Positions 34,367 to 43,640 of a stretch of 64,000 bases of DNA are shown piece after piece. Location: NCBI RefSeq assembly GCF_049331405.1, contig NZ_CP186274.1:3596001-3660000 (forward strand), read 5' to 3'. The number at the start of each line of letters is the position of its first letter. The first letter of the stretch is position 1. Made by a program: the position numbers and the translations under genes. This DNA comes from PoT sp049331405. Its GTDB lineage: Bacteria; Planctomycetota; Planctomycetia; Isosphaerales; Isosphaeraceae. The notes under the pieces are model-generated. The model was given only the letters and a program-made list of their open reading frames with translations, was not told the origin of the DNA and made no database searches.

Positions 34367-35764
34367 ATGGCGTCTCCGCGACTCTCGGGCGCGCGGCTCG
34401 ATGGTTTCTGGCAGCAGGTCTCGGAACCGAGCTTCTGGCTGAGTCCCGAATTCCGGCTGATCTGGGTAAATAAGGCCTGGGAGGAGCTTACGGGGTACTC
34501 GTTCGAGGCCGTCGCGGGGCTCGCCTGCCACGCGCACGGGCCAAACCGCGGCGGGGACATCGAAGGGCTCGGGGGGAGCTTCTACCCCCCGCAAGAGGTC
34601 CGCACGGGGAGATCATCTTCCGTCAGGACCTTGATCGTCCACAACTCGGGGGAACGTCGCTGGCGCCGGATCGACTTCTGGCCCTTCCACGACGACGCCG
34701 GTGAACTGCTCGGGATCCTTGGCCTCGTGAGCCTGCACGATGCCCAGGGCCATTTGCCGGAGCCGCCGAGCCATCGACTCCGGGCCGACCTCCTCGAGGT
34801 CCGCGACAAGGCGCTCGGCCGCTTCGGGTTCGATACCCTGATCGGCAAGGGGCCGTCGCATCGCCGCTTGCTGGAGCAGGTGCTCATCGCGGCGACGACA
34901 TCCTCGCCCGTGCTCATCCTTGGCGAGTCGGGCACGGGCAAGCGCATGATCGCCCGGACGATCCATCAGCAGGGCGACCGCCGACAGGCTCCGATCCTCC
35001 CTTTCGACTGCGCGGCCCTCCCCGCCGAGGTGCTCGAGCGAGGGCTCTTCGATGAGGAGGGCTCCGGACGTGCACAGATCAATGAGGGGGGCACCCTGCT
35101 GATCGGCGATATCCTCGAATTGCCTCGCGACCTGCAACGCAGGCTGGCCGAGTCGATCGAGTCCGGTGAGCTTCGGTTGAGGTTGCTCGCGACGACGATC
35201 GGCGATCCCGACGTGGCTTTGCAGGAAGAACGGTTGTGCGCGGAACTCTATTACTCGCTCACCACGATGGTGATCAGGCTCAAGCCGCTTCGGGAACGCC
35301 TCGAGGAACTGCCCGTCCTGGCCCAACACCTCTTGGAGCGGGCCAATGGCCGCGAGAAGCTGCAGCGGTCGGGCTTTTCGGAGTCGGCCCTCGGGGTCCT
35401 GATGGGCTACGACTGGCCGGGCAACCTCCGGGAACTCGCCCGGGTCATCGACGAGGCCCACGAGGCCGCGAGCGGAGACCTGATCGAGGCGGACGACCTG
35501 CCGGCAGAGATCCGGGGCCACCTCGCCTCGGCCTATCTCCCGCCTCCGCTCGCCCCGGAGACCTCGCAGCTCGATGAATTGCTGACCCAGGTCGAGCGCC
35601 GGCTGATCGAGAGCAGCCTGCAGAGGGCCCGGCATAATAAATCGAGGGCGGCCGAGCAACTGGGCATCTCGCGTCCCCGGCTCTATCGCCGGATCAAGGA
35701 GTTAGGCCTGCCGGACGAACCCGAGCCTTCCGACGACGGCCCGGCGAACGGGGCCCGCCCGTAG
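34367..35764 (+). CDS. PAS-AAA+-Fis regulator lacking the sigma-54 contact loop
   Basis: 465 residues from ATG 34367 with a weak ribosome-binding site. Domains: a PAS domain (about 10-125), a sigma-54-activator-type AAA+ domain with Walker A GESGTGK (186-192), and a Fis-type helix-turn-helix (NKSRAAEQLGISRPRLYRRIKEL, about 425-447). The segment between the two loops is shortened: after ERGLFDEEGSG it passes straight to NEGGTLLIGDI, so the GAFTGA motif needed to contact sigma-54 is missing. The Walker B acidic pair is Gly-Asp instead of Asp-Glu. It therefore resembles TyrR-like members that regulate sigma-70 promoters. Signal unknown. Lies between dgoK (divergent) and lpxB. Confidence 0.85.
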   Translation: MASPRLSGARLDGFWQQVSEPSFWLSPEFRLIWVNKAWEELTGYSFEAVAGLACHAHGPNRGGDIEGLGGSFYPPQEVRTGRSSSVRTLIVHNSGERRWRRIDFWPFHDDAGELLGILGLVSLHDAQGHLPEPPSHRLRADLLEVRDKALGRFGFDTLIGKGPSHRRLLEQVLIAATTSSPVLILGESGTGKRMIARTIHQQGDRRQAPILPFDCAALPAEVLERGLFDEEGSGRAQINEGGTLLIGDILELPRDLQRRLAESIESGELRLRLLATTIGDPDVALQEERLCAELYYSLTTMVIRLKPLRERLEELPVLAQHLLERANGREKLQRSGFSESALGVLMGYDWPGNLRELARVIDEAHEAASGDLIEADDLPAEIRGHLASAYLPPPLAPETSQLDELLTQVERRLIESSLQRARHNKSRAAEQLGISRPRLYRRIKELGLPDEPEPSDDGPANGARP

Positions 35765-35888
35765 AAGAAAAAGGGATGCGAGGGGTGGGGACGACTCGGG
35801 TTTCGCGATTCGAGGACTTCTGCTAGTGTCTCGGAAGCTTGGGAAGGACCCAGGCCTCGATTCACAACAAGGATGTGAGTTCGATCCC

Positions 35889-37127
35889 ATGCGGATCTTC
35901 ATCTCGACGGGGGAGCCGAGCGGCGACCTCCACGCCGCCAATCTCATCGAAGCCTTGAGGAAACGCCATCCCGACGCCGAGTTCGTCGGCTTCGGCGGCC
36001 CTCACATGCAGAAAGCCGGCGCGACGATCCTCTTCCCGCTCGTCGACCTGGCGATCATGTGGTTCGGTCGGGTCCTGCTCAATATCCGCAAGTTCTTCAG
36101 GATCCTCGACCAGGCCGACCAGTACTTCGCCACGCATCGCCCCGACGCCGTCGTGGTGATCGACTACCCGGGCTTTCACTGGTGGCTGGCCAAGCGGGCC
36201 AAGGCGAGGGGCATCCCCGTCTTCTACTTCGTGCCGCCGCAGATCTGGGCCTGGGCCGGATGGCGGGTGAACAAGGTCCGCAAATATATCGACCACGTCC
36301 TCTGCAGCCTCCCCTTCGAACCCCCCTGGTACCACGCGCGGAACGTCCCCGACGCCGTTTACATCGGCCACCCCTACTTCGATGAGCTCGCCGAGCGCGT
36401 CCTCGACGAGTCGTTCCTCGCGGCCGAGCGCGCCAAGCCCGGCCCTATCGTGGCGATCCTCGCCGGCTCACGCACTCAGGAGGTGACCAAGAACCTCCCG
36501 ATGATGCTGCAAGCCGCCGCGAAGCTGCATCGGGAGCGTCCCGATGTCCGCTTCCTGGTCGCCTCCCTCCACGAACGGCACCAGAACCTGGCGAGGGAGA
36601 TCCTTGCGGAGTCCAGGCTGGAACTCCCGCTGGAGATCCTGGCCGCACGTACCCCCGAGGTGATCCGGCTCGCGAATCTCGCGTGGGCAGTATCCGGTTC
36701 GGTCGGCCTGGAGCTGATGGTTGAGGCACTTCCCTCCGTCGTCGTCTACAAGATTCGCCACTTCGACCTCTTCGTCGCCCGACGTTTCATCAAGAGCAGG
36801 TACATCAGCCTGGTCAACCTCCTGGCCGATGATGAGGTCATGCCCGAGTACCTGACCCCGGTGGATGTCTCGTCCGAGATGGCGAACTGGGCCCTCAAAT
36901 GGCTCAACGACCCGTCGAGCCGCGAGAAGGCATCCAAAACCCTGGCCGATCTTCGCGACAAGGTGGCCGTCCCGGGCGCCTCGGATCGCGCGGCCGCACG
37001 CATCAGCGAGGTCGTGACCGCCGCCAGGAACATCCACCCCGGCGGGCCGCAACAAGGTCCGCACCCGCCCAATACGAAGCCGCTGGACGGCTCCAAGCCC
37101 GACTCGGACGACAGCGTCTCCGCCTGA
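35889..37127 (+). CDS. lpxB: lipid-A-disaccharide synthase LpxB
   Basis: 412 residues from ATG 35889; the upstream in-frame ATG at 35826 lacks a good site. GT-B fold glycosyltransferase family 19. Signatures: IFISTGEPSGDLHAANLI at the N-terminus, FGGPHMQKAG, DYPGFHWWLAKRAK, FVPPQIWAWAGWRVNKV, and LAGSRTQEVTKNLP for the nucleotide-binding half. It joins UDP-2,3-diacylglucosamine and lipid X to form the lipid A disaccharide. The C-terminus has a Pro-rich, non-conserved tail of about 30 residues (HPGGPQQGPHPPNTKP). lpxD and lpxI are 7 kb away in the same orientation. Confidence 0.95.
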   Translation: MRIFISTGEPSGDLHAANLIEALRKRHPDAEFVGFGGPHMQKAGATILFPLVDLAIMWFGRVLLNIRKFFRILDQADQYFATHRPDAVVVIDYPGFHWWLAKRAKARGIPVFYFVPPQIWAWAGWRVNKVRKYIDHVLCSLPFEPPWYHARNVPDAVYIGHPYFDELAERVLDESFLAAERAKPGPIVAILAGSRTQEVTKNLPMMLQAAAKLHRERPDVRFLVASLHERHQNLAREILAESRLELPLEILAARTPEVIRLANLAWAVSGSVGLELMVEALPSVVVYKIRHFDLFVARRFIKSRYISLVNLLADDEVMPEYLTPVDVSSEMANWALKWLNDPSSREKASKTLADLRDKVAVPGASDRAAARISEVVTAARNIHPGGPQQGPHPPNTKPLDGSKPDSDDSVSA

Positions 37128-37157
37128 CGCTCCTTGAAGAGTAGCGAAGAACCTCGA

Positions 37158-37196
37158 GCCTCGACTTCCGGAGTGGAACCCTTCGGGAGTCGAGGC
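37158..37196 (+). terminator. hairpin after lpxB
   Basis: Nine-bp stem (GCCTCGACT with AGTCGAGGC) followed by TTTA. Confidence 0.6.
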
Positions 37197-37296
37197 TTTA
37201 CGCGCATCATGTGCCCGCGCCTTGTGCGAAGTAGGATCGAGCCTCCCCGGGCGATCGCGTATGATGAGACATGCCTGGGTTCGGAAGTGACCCGAC

Positions 37297-39405
37297 ATGG
37301 CCTCTCCCTCTCGACGAGTCCGCAACATGAGCCATCCGCAGAGCGACCGTCCCGCGAATCGACTCGCCGGGGAAACCAGCCCGTACCTGCTCCAGCACGC
37401 ACACAACCCGGTCGAATGGTATCCGTGGGGGCCCGAGGCCCTCGCCAGGGCCAAGGCCGAGGACAGGCCGATCTTCCTCTCCGTCGGCTATTCGGCCTGC
37501 CACTGGTGCCACGTGATGGAGCGAGAAAGCTTCGAGGACCCGCAGATCGCCGCATTGATGAATGAATATTTCATCAATGTGAAGGTCGATCGCGAGGAGA
37601 GGCCGGACCTCGACCAGATCTACATGGCCGCCGTCCAGGCCATGACCGAGCACGGCGGCTGGCCGATGTCGGTTTTCCTGACGCCCGACCTCCAGCCCTT
37701 CTACGGCGGTACCTACTTCCCCCCCACGGAATCGCGAGGGATGCCGGGCTTTCCCCTCGTCCTCCGGAAGGTGCATCAGGCCTGGGTCGAGCGCCGCGAC
37801 GACATCGTGCGCGCCGCGGGAGACCTGACCGAGCGGATCTCCCTCATGGGTGCCATCCCGCCGGCGCAAGGGGGCCTGGAGATCAAGCTGATCGATCAGG
37901 CGGTCGCCCACCTCGGGCAGGTCTTCGACCCGAAGTTCGGCGGGTTCCAGGATCACCCGAAGTTCCCGCACCCGATGGATCTCCGCCTCCTGCTTCGCCA
38001 CCACGTGCGGACCGGCGACGAACAATCGCTGCACATGGTCCGACTCTCGCTCGAGAAGATGGCGCGGGGGGGGATCTACGACCACCTCGGCGGCGGCTTC
38101 GCGAGGTACTCAACCGACAGGCGCTGGCTCGTGCCGCACTTCGAGAAGATGCTCTACGACAATGCCTTGCTTTCGACCACCTATCTCGAGGCCTATCAAC
38201 TCACCTCCGAGCCCGAGTTCGCCCGCGTCGCTCGCGAGACGATGGATTACATCCTGAACCGGATGACCGGCCCCGGCGGCGAGATCTACTCGACCGAGGA
38301 TGCGGATAGCGAGGGTGAAGAGGGCAAGTACTACGTCTGGACCCTCGCCGAGATCCAGGAAATCCTCGGCCACGACCGGGCTCGGGCCTTCGTGTACGTC
38401 TACGACGTGACCGAGTCGGGGAACTGGGAGCAGAAAACCGTCCTCAACCTCCCCAGGACCCTGACGCAGGCCTCGATCATGCTGGGCCGGGATCCGGAGG
38501 AGTTGCGGACTCAGATCGCCGAGGATCGGCAGAAGCTGCTCGAGGTCCGCGAGCGAAGGGTCCCGCCGGGCAAGGACACGAAGGTCCTCGCCTCCTGGAA
38601 CGGCCTGATGATCGCGCCGCTGGCCGAGGGGGCCCGCATCCTCAGGGATGATCGCTACCTGGCCGCCGCGCGTCGCGCCGCGAGGTTCCTGCTCGAGAAC
38701 ATGACGACGCCGGAAGGCCTGATCCTGCACGCCTACAAGGATGGCCGTGCTCGCTTCAATGCCTACCTCGATGATTATGCGAACGTGATCGACGGGCTCA
38801 CGCGCCTGTACGAGGTCAGCGGCGAGGTCGAGTGGCTCGATGCCGCCTTGAAGTTCGTCGACGTGATCCTCGACCGCTTCCTCGACAAGGAGGCCGGCGG
38901 GTTCTTCTACACCGGTCGGGACCACGAGTCCCTGATTGTGCGACAGAAGGATTTTCAGGATAACGCCGCGCCCTCCGGCAACGCGATGGCGGCGACGGCC
39001 CTCCTTCGCCTGGCGGCACTCACAGGCCGCAAGGACCTGGAGTCGGTCGGTCGTCGGGTCCTGGAGACGATTCAGCTCTTCCTGGACAAGGCCCCGATGG
39101 CGATGGGGCAGAGCCTCCTGGCGCTCGACCTCCTGCTCGCGCCTTCGAGCGAAATCGCCGTCTTCGCGGGGTCCGATGCCTCCGAGTTCCGCGAGGCCCT
39201 CGAGACCGTCTACTCAACCTTTCTGCCCCACAAGGTCGTGGCGCCGGTGCTCGCCGCAACCGCGAAGGCGTCGAGCGTTTCCTTGCCGTTGCTGGAGGGC
39301 CGGGAAGCTCGCGACGGTCGGACGACGACGTATATCTGCGAGAATTCCGCCTGCCAGGAGCCGATCGTGGGGCTGGAAGGCCTCGCGGCGGCCCTCCGGT
39401 CGTAA
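37297..39405 (+). CDS. DUF255 / YyaL-type thioredoxin-domain protein
   Basis: 702 residues; ATG 37297 has GGAAGTGA 7 nt upstream, and an internal ATG (37327) is an alternative. The N-terminal thioredoxin-like domain starts with NRLAGETSPYLLQHAHNPV and carries the CHWCHVM active site (C68, C71). The remainder is an alpha/alpha barrel (six-hairpin glycosidase-like) with the conserved GGIYDHLGGGFARYSTD and HFEKMLYDNA blocks. STEDADSEGEEGKYYVW is also typical. The human relative is SPATA20. The bacterial role is unknown, though a link to cellobiose or N-acyl sugar epimerisation folds has been suggested. No signal peptide, so probably cytosolic. Confidence 0.93.
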   Translation: MASPSRRVRNMSHPQSDRPANRLAGETSPYLLQHAHNPVEWYPWGPEALARAKAEDRPIFLSVGYSACHWCHVMERESFEDPQIAALMNEYFINVKVDREERPDLDQIYMAAVQAMTEHGGWPMSVFLTPDLQPFYGGTYFPPTESRGMPGFPLVLRKVHQAWVERRDDIVRAAGDLTERISLMGAIPPAQGGLEIKLIDQAVAHLGQVFDPKFGGFQDHPKFPHPMDLRLLLRHHVRTGDEQSLHMVRLSLEKMARGGIYDHLGGGFARYSTDRRWLVPHFEKMLYDNALLSTTYLEAYQLTSEPEFARVARETMDYILNRMTGPGGEIYSTEDADSEGEEGKYYVWTLAEIQEILGHDRARAFVYVYDVTESGNWEQKTVLNLPRTLTQASIMLGRDPEELRTQIAEDRQKLLEVRERRVPPGKDTKVLASWNGLMIAPLAEGARILRDDRYLAAARRAARFLLENMTTPEGLILHAYKDGRARFNAYLDDYANVIDGLTRLYEVSGEVEWLDAALKFVDVILDRFLDKEAGGFFYTGRDHESLIVRQKDFQDNAAPSGNAMAATALLRLAALTGRKDLESVGRRVLETIQLFLDKAPMAMGQSLLALDLLLAPSSEIAVFAGSDASEFREALETVYSTFLPHKVVAPVLAATAKASSVSLPLLEGREARDGRTTTYICENSACQEPIVGLEGLAAALRS

Positions 39406-39579
39406 GTCGACGGAGGGGATGTGTGGTTACCCGGGGGATGCCGGCACCTCGGCGGCATCCTCCGGGGGCCTGCCGAATTCGGATTCCAACGCCGCATAAT
39501 CGTCCGGCTTGTCAGCTTGCGTCGCCGATTGCCGATCGACTAAAGTAACAACGAGATGATCCGGCGCGGGCGCCTCTTC

Positions 39580-39598
39580 TGACAAACAGGAGTTGTCA
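39580..39598. promoter_or_regulatory. inverted repeat upstream of ctpA
   Basis: TGACAA-N7-TTGTCA, perfect six-base arms, 50 bases before the ctpA ATG. It could be an operator or a short leader hairpin. The 243-bp gap around it holds no gene. Confidence 0.35.
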
Positions 39599-39648
39599 TC
39601 CGTTTCGTTCGCTGCCGAGAACGTACGCTCTGAGGAGGGCCTCGAGAC

Positions 39649-41145
39649 ATGTCCCGCCGCAACGTCTTCGCGTTGGCGATGGTCGGTGCACTCACCACGC
39701 TCTGCTGGCAAGCGAGCCAGGGCGCCAAGCCCAAAGACGAGATGATGGAGCTCTACGGCGTGTTCGTCGACGCCGTAGAGCAGGTCGAATCCAATTATGT
39801 TCGGCCGGTCAACCGACGCGAGCTGCTCGAGAGCGCCCTCAAGGGGATGCTCACGAATCTCGATCCTCACTCGTCATATATCAACACATCAGAATGGAAG
39901 CAGTTCAAGCGGCAGATCGAGGGCAAGTTCGGCGGGATCGGCATCCAGGTCGGCATGGACCAGGATACGAACCGTCTCAAGGTGATCGCCCCGATGGTGG
40001 GCACCCCGGCCTATGAGGCGGGGGTACTCTCCGGCGACATCATCATGGAGATCGACGACCAGTCGACCGAGGGCATGACCCCGGACAAGGCCGTCGAGAT
40101 CCTGACCGGCCGCCCCGGCACGAACGTCAAGCTCCAGGTGCTCCACGAGGGGGACGAGAAGACCGACACGCTCACGATGGCCCGCGCCATCATCGACGTC
40201 CCCAGCGTCCTCGGCGACAAGCGAAAGCCGAACGACCAGTGGGACTTCATGTATGACAACGACAAGAAGATCGGCTACATCCGCATCACCAGCTTCATCC
40301 AGAACACCACGGATGAACTGAAAAAAGCGCTGGCGGAACTGAAGGAAGCCGGTGCCAAGGCCCTGATCCTCGATCTTCGGGATAACCCGGGCGGCCTGCT
40401 GGGTGCGGCGGTCGAGGTTTCCGACCTCTTCGTGGACGACGGCAAGATCGTCAGCACGAAGGGCCGGAACACGATCGGCAAGTCCTATGAGGCCCAGAAG
40501 GAAGGCCCGTACGAAGACATCCCGATGGCCGTGCTGATCAATCACAACTCGGCCTCCGCGGCCGAGATCGTCTCGGCCTGCCTCCAGGACCACAATCGAG
40601 CCGTGATCATCGGCGAGCGGTCCTACGGCAAGGGCTCGGTGCAGAACATCATCGACCTGGAAGACGGCAACAGCGTCCTGAAGCTGACGGTGGCGACGTA
40701 TCAGCGTCCCTCGGGCAAGAACATCCACCGCTTCAAGAACGCGAAGGCATCCGACGAGTGGGGCGTCTCCCCGTCGCCCGGCCTCGGCCTCGACCTGAAC
40801 CGGACCCAGTACGAGAACTGGTTCCTGGGTCGTCGCGACCGCGACCTCCACACGATGGGCAAGCGTCGGCCCAAGGCCCCGGGCGAACGTGCTATGCCCG
40901 AGGCAAAGGATGAGGCCAAGAAGCCTGAAGGCGAGAAGCCCGAGGCGAAGGATGAGGCCAAGAAGCCCGAAGCCGAGAAGCCGGAGGCGAAGGATGAGGC
41001 CAAGAAGCCCGAAGCCGAGAAGCCCGAGGCCAAGCCTGAAGAGGCGGCCAAGGAGCCCAAGGAAACGCCATTCGTCGACAAGCAACTCGAGCTGGCTCTC
41101 AAGGTGATCAAGGAGAAGCTCGAGGCTCCCATCGCGAAGAAGTGA
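39649..41145 (+). CDS. S41-family C-terminal processing protease with a repeat tail
   Basis: 498 residues from ATG 39649, with GAGGAGG about 10 nt upstream. An N-terminal signal or anchor (about 1-25) precedes a helical region, a PDZ domain (about 95-165; KVIAPMVGTPAYEAGVLSGDII) and the S41 domain. The catalytic pair is S303 (NHNSAS) and K328 (SYGKGS), 25 residues apart as in other CtpA/Prc proteases. After the catalytic domain comes an unusual charged tail made of three 14-residue repeats (PEAKDEAKKPEAEK type, from 40897). A final helical segment ends the protein. Such proteases trim envelope protein C-termini. A terminator follows at once. Confidence 0.93.
   Translation: MSRRNVFALAMVGALTTLCWQASQGAKPKDEMMELYGVFVDAVEQVESNYVRPVNRRELLESALKGMLTNLDPHSSYINTSEWKQFKRQIEGKFGGIGIQVGMDQDTNRLKVIAPMVGTPAYEAGVLSGDIIMEIDDQSTEGMTPDKAVEILTGRPGTNVKLQVLHEGDEKTDTLTMARAIIDVPSVLGDKRKPNDQWDFMYDNDKKIGYIRITSFIQNTTDELKKALAELKEAGAKALILDLRDNPGGLLGAAVEVSDLFVDDGKIVSTKGRNTIGKSYEAQKEGPYEDIPMAVLINHNSASAAEIVSACLQDHNRAVIIGERSYGKGSVQNIIDLEDGNSVLKLTVATYQRPSGKNIHRFKNAKASDEWGVSPSPGLGLDLNRTQYENWFLGRRDRDLHTMGKRRPKAPGERAMPEAKDEAKKPEGEKPEAKDEAKKPEAEKPEAKDEAKKPEAEKPEAKPEEAAKEPKETPFVDKQLELALKVIKEKLEAPIAKK
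40897..41022 (+). repeat. 42-bp tandem repeat encoding the ctpA tail
   Basis: Three direct copies of 42 bp (40897-40938, 40939-40980, 40981-41022), nearly identical, followed by an 18-base partial copy. Each encodes 14 Lys/Glu/Ala/Pro-rich residues. Copy number could vary between strains by slippage. Confidence 0.9.
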
Positions 41146-41174
41146 CCCAGGTTGCAAATCGATCCGATTCCCCG

Positions 41175-41214
41175 GACCGCCCCGGTTTTTCCGACCAGGG
41201 CGGTCTCTTTTTTT
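41175..41214 (+). terminator. intrinsic terminator between ctpA and tsaD
   Basis: Eight-bp stem GACCGCCC (41175-41182) with GGGCGGTC (41198-41205), loop with T-run, followed by TCTTTTTTT. It ends only 8 bases before the tsaD start codon, so it might also act as an attenuator for tsaD. Confidence 0.85.
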
Positions 41215-41222
41215 CGAGAGTC

Positions 41223-42281
41223 ATGCCTGACCGCCGACTTATCCTGCTTGCAATCGAGACGACCTGCGACGAGACGGGCGCGGCCGTGCTCGAAGGGCCG
41301 GCTCCGCCCGACCTGGGCGTCCCTCGGATCCTCTCGAGTAAGGTCTCCTCGCAGATCGACCTCCACGAACGATACGGCGGCGTGGTCCCCGAGATCGCCT
41401 CGAGGGCGCACGTACGTCACTTCCTCCCGGTGATCGACGAGGCCTTGAAGGCCTCGGGCGTGGCGATCGGGGACGTCGGCGCGGTGGCCGTCGCGACGAG
41501 GCCGGGCCTGGTCGGCTCCCTGGTTGTCGGACTGACTGCGGCGAAGGCGTTGGCGTTCGCACTCGGCGTCCCGCTGATCGCCGTCGATCATCTCGAAGCC
41601 CACTTGTACGCGTGCCAGCTCGCGTTCCCCGAGGCCTCCGTCTATCCCTGCATTGGCCTTGTCGTCTCGGGGGGGCACACGAGCCTCTTCGTCTGCCGAG
41701 GGCCGATCGAGTCGGAGTTGCTCGGCGGCACGATCGACGACGCGGCTGGGGAGGCCTTCGACAAGATTGCGAGCCTGCTCGGCCTTGGCTATCCGGGCGG
41801 GCCCGAGATCCAGCGCGTGGCCCAGGGTGGGAATCCTCGTGCGTATTCCTTCCCACGTTCCTTCCTGCACGACGATCGCATCCAGTTCAGCTTCTCGGGC
41901 CTGAAGACGGCGGTCCTCTACGCCCTCCGGGGGCAGGACGGTCGCGGAGCCGAAAAGCCGACGCCCGAGGTGGTGGCCGACCTCGCGGCGAGCTTCCAGG
42001 AAGCCGTCGTCGATATCCTCGTGGCCAAGAGCCGTCAGGCCCTCCGGCAGACGGGTCTGAAACGTATGGGGATCGGCGGAGGGGTGGCCGCCAACGCCCG
42101 GTTCCGCGAGCGGATCCAGGCGATGGCGCGGGAGGAAGGGATCGAGCTGTTCATCCCACCCATGTCCCTCTGCACGGACAACGCGGCGATGGGTGGGATC
42201 GCATATGCCAAGCTAGCGGCCGGGCAGGTGGCCGAACTGGATATCGACGTGACTGCGGGATTAATCAGGCCTGGTCGCTGA
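41223..42281 (+). CDS. tsaD: tRNA N6-adenosine threonylcarbamoyltransferase TsaD
   Basis: 352 residues from ATG 41223, with GAGAG upstream; the frame is open from 41142 but that would overlap ctpA and the terminator. Kae1/TsaD signatures: ILLAIETTCDETGAAV, HERYGGVVPEIASRAH, metal-binding HLEAH (H123, H127), SGGHTSLF and GGGVAANARFRERI. It transfers the threonylcarbamoyl group to A37 of ANN-decoding tRNAs with TsaB, TsaE and TsaC, none of which is in the window. Essential in most bacteria. Confidence 0.96.
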   Translation: MPDRRLILLAIETTCDETGAAVLEGPAPPDLGVPRILSSKVSSQIDLHERYGGVVPEIASRAHVRHFLPVIDEALKASGVAIGDVGAVAVATRPGLVGSLVVGLTAAKALAFALGVPLIAVDHLEAHLYACQLAFPEASVYPCIGLVVSGGHTSLFVCRGPIESELLGGTIDDAAGEAFDKIASLLGLGYPGGPEIQRVAQGGNPRAYSFPRSFLHDDRIQFSFSGLKTAVLYALRGQDGRGAEKPTPEVVADLAASFQEAVVDILVAKSRQALRQTGLKRMGIGGGVAANARFRERIQAMAREEGIELFIPPMSLCTDNAAMGGIAYAKLAAGQVAELDIDVTAGLIRPGR

Positions 42282-42709
42282 GGGCAGGGGAGTGGGGCCC
42301 CACTCGCCACCTCGGGCCACTCTCGATTCAACGACGCGTAATCGATCCGCTCAGGACGGAGGGTGGCGACGGGCCGGGGGTGGGAAGTGGGGGCCGGATC
42401 GGAAGGCTCTTTGCTGCTGGTCGAGTGTATGCCGACGCTCGAGGGCGTGCGACTGTGCCTGGGGGATCGCCCTGACGGGCGTGGATTGGCTATGAGTGGG
42501 TGGCCGCAGCCTGATCTCGCTCATGGGAAGGTTCCTCACGAGGCGGTCGCATCATGCGGTTGGGATGAGGTTCCATTCCTCTCCGTGGTGACGTAAACAC
42601 GTTGCCGTCAGGGTGTCGGATGCGAGTCGTCGGTTCCTTCGGGATCACTCCCTGGAGTCTTCCCTCGCGAGTTGGAACCACTCGCTTTGTCGTAAAGGAA
42701 GCCGAACGA
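42282..42709. other. intergenic region after tsaD
   Basis: 428 bases with no supportable gene. A 16-bp perfect palindrome (42290-42305) lies 9 bases after the tsaD stop. The HAD gene's frame is open from 42602 but the ribosome-binding site favours 42710. Confidence 0.5.
42290..42305. terminator. palindrome after tsaD, possible terminator
   Basis: GAGTGGGGCCCCACTC can fold as a 6-bp stem with a four-base loop. No U-run follows. Confidence 0.4.
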
Positions 42710-43426
42710 ATGTTGTCGGATCAAAAGACGGGGACAGGCTTTGGTGGTATCGTCCTCGACGCCGTCGGAACCTTAATCGAAGCTCATCCGCCGGTCGCCG
42801 AAGCGTACATCGCGGTGGCGCGTCGGCAGGGGGTGGAACTCGAGACCGACTTGGTGCGTTCCCGCTTCCGCGAGTTCTTCCGCAAGGACGACCTGGCCAA
42901 CGAGAGGGGACCGCTCGCTACCGACGAGGCGACCGAACGTCGACGCTGGCAGGCGATCGTCGGCGGGGTCCTGGGCGACCTGCCCGACTTCGACCGGGCC
43001 TTCGACGAGCTCTGGTCGCACTTCGCCTGCCCTTCGTCCTGGCGCTGTTTCGATGACGTCGGCCCGATACTGGCCGAGCTTCGGTCTCGAGGGATCCCCT
43101 GCTGGATCGCCTCGAACTTCGACTCCAGGCTCCGGGACGTCGTCGCCGGGCTCGAGGAGTTGAGGCCGATGGGCGAGCATCTCGTTATCTCGTCCGAGGT
43201 CGGTTACAAGAAGCCCCACCCCGCGTTTTTCGACGCCCTCGTCGCCAGATGTGGGGTCGAAGCGGGCCGATTGCTGAGCGTGGGTGATGACCTCGAGAAC
43301 GACGTCCTGGGGGCGATGCGGGCGGGACTGCGTGCGGTCTGGATCGATCGCGGGAACAAGGCGGATGGGCAGAATCCCCCGCGGATTTTCGACTTGCGCG
43401 AGGTCACGCGGTTCCTGGAAGGTTGA
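42710..43426 (+). CDS. HAD-superfamily hydrolase (REG-2/HDHD3-like)
   Basis: 238 residues from ATG 42710, with AAGGAAG 8 nt upstream. Motif I is VLDAVGTLI (D17 as nucleophile); the second Asp of the usual DxD is Val, as is common in the HDHD3/REG-2 subgroup. Motif II is the Ser/Asn in WIASNFDSRL, motif III the Lys in VGYKKPHPAFF, and motif IV the acidic VGDDLENDVLGA. A helical cap is inserted between motifs I and II. Probably a small-molecule phosphohydrolase; substrate unknown. Upstream of lpxD by 214 bp. Confidence 0.88.
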   Translation: MLSDQKTGTGFGGIVLDAVGTLIEAHPPVAEAYIAVARRQGVELETDLVRSRFREFFRKDDLANERGPLATDEATERRRWQAIVGGVLGDLPDFDRAFDELWSHFACPSSWRCFDDVGPILAELRSRGIPCWIASNFDSRLRDVVAGLEELRPMGEHLVISSEVGYKKPHPAFFDALVARCGVEAGRLLSVGDDLENDVLGAMRAGLRAVWIDRGNKADGQNPPRIFDLREVTRFLEG

Positions 43427-43640
43427 GCCGTTTTCTCAAGTTCAAAGTGTGGAAACCGCCTCAAATGCGCCGATAAGAGAAGAGGAATCGACTCGACTTG
43501 CCGCCAGCGGACGTATGGATTACGATCCGCCCCCGGTTGCCAAGCCGATCGCAAGTCGATCCGTTGGTTCGCCGGATGCGGGTAGCATCCTAGCAATCCG
43601 GTTCCCGTCCGTTCCTTTCAGGGAAGAAAGGAAGTCGCAC

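Noticed and set aside
34367..35764. PAS-AAA+ protein as the activator of the sigma-54 promoter at 48615
   Set aside because: It lacks the GAFTGA loop needed to contact sigma-54, so it is not a credible activator of that promoter.
40897..41040. Short regular repeats considered as a CRISPR array
   Set aside because: The repeats are contiguous, in frame and coding, without spacers.
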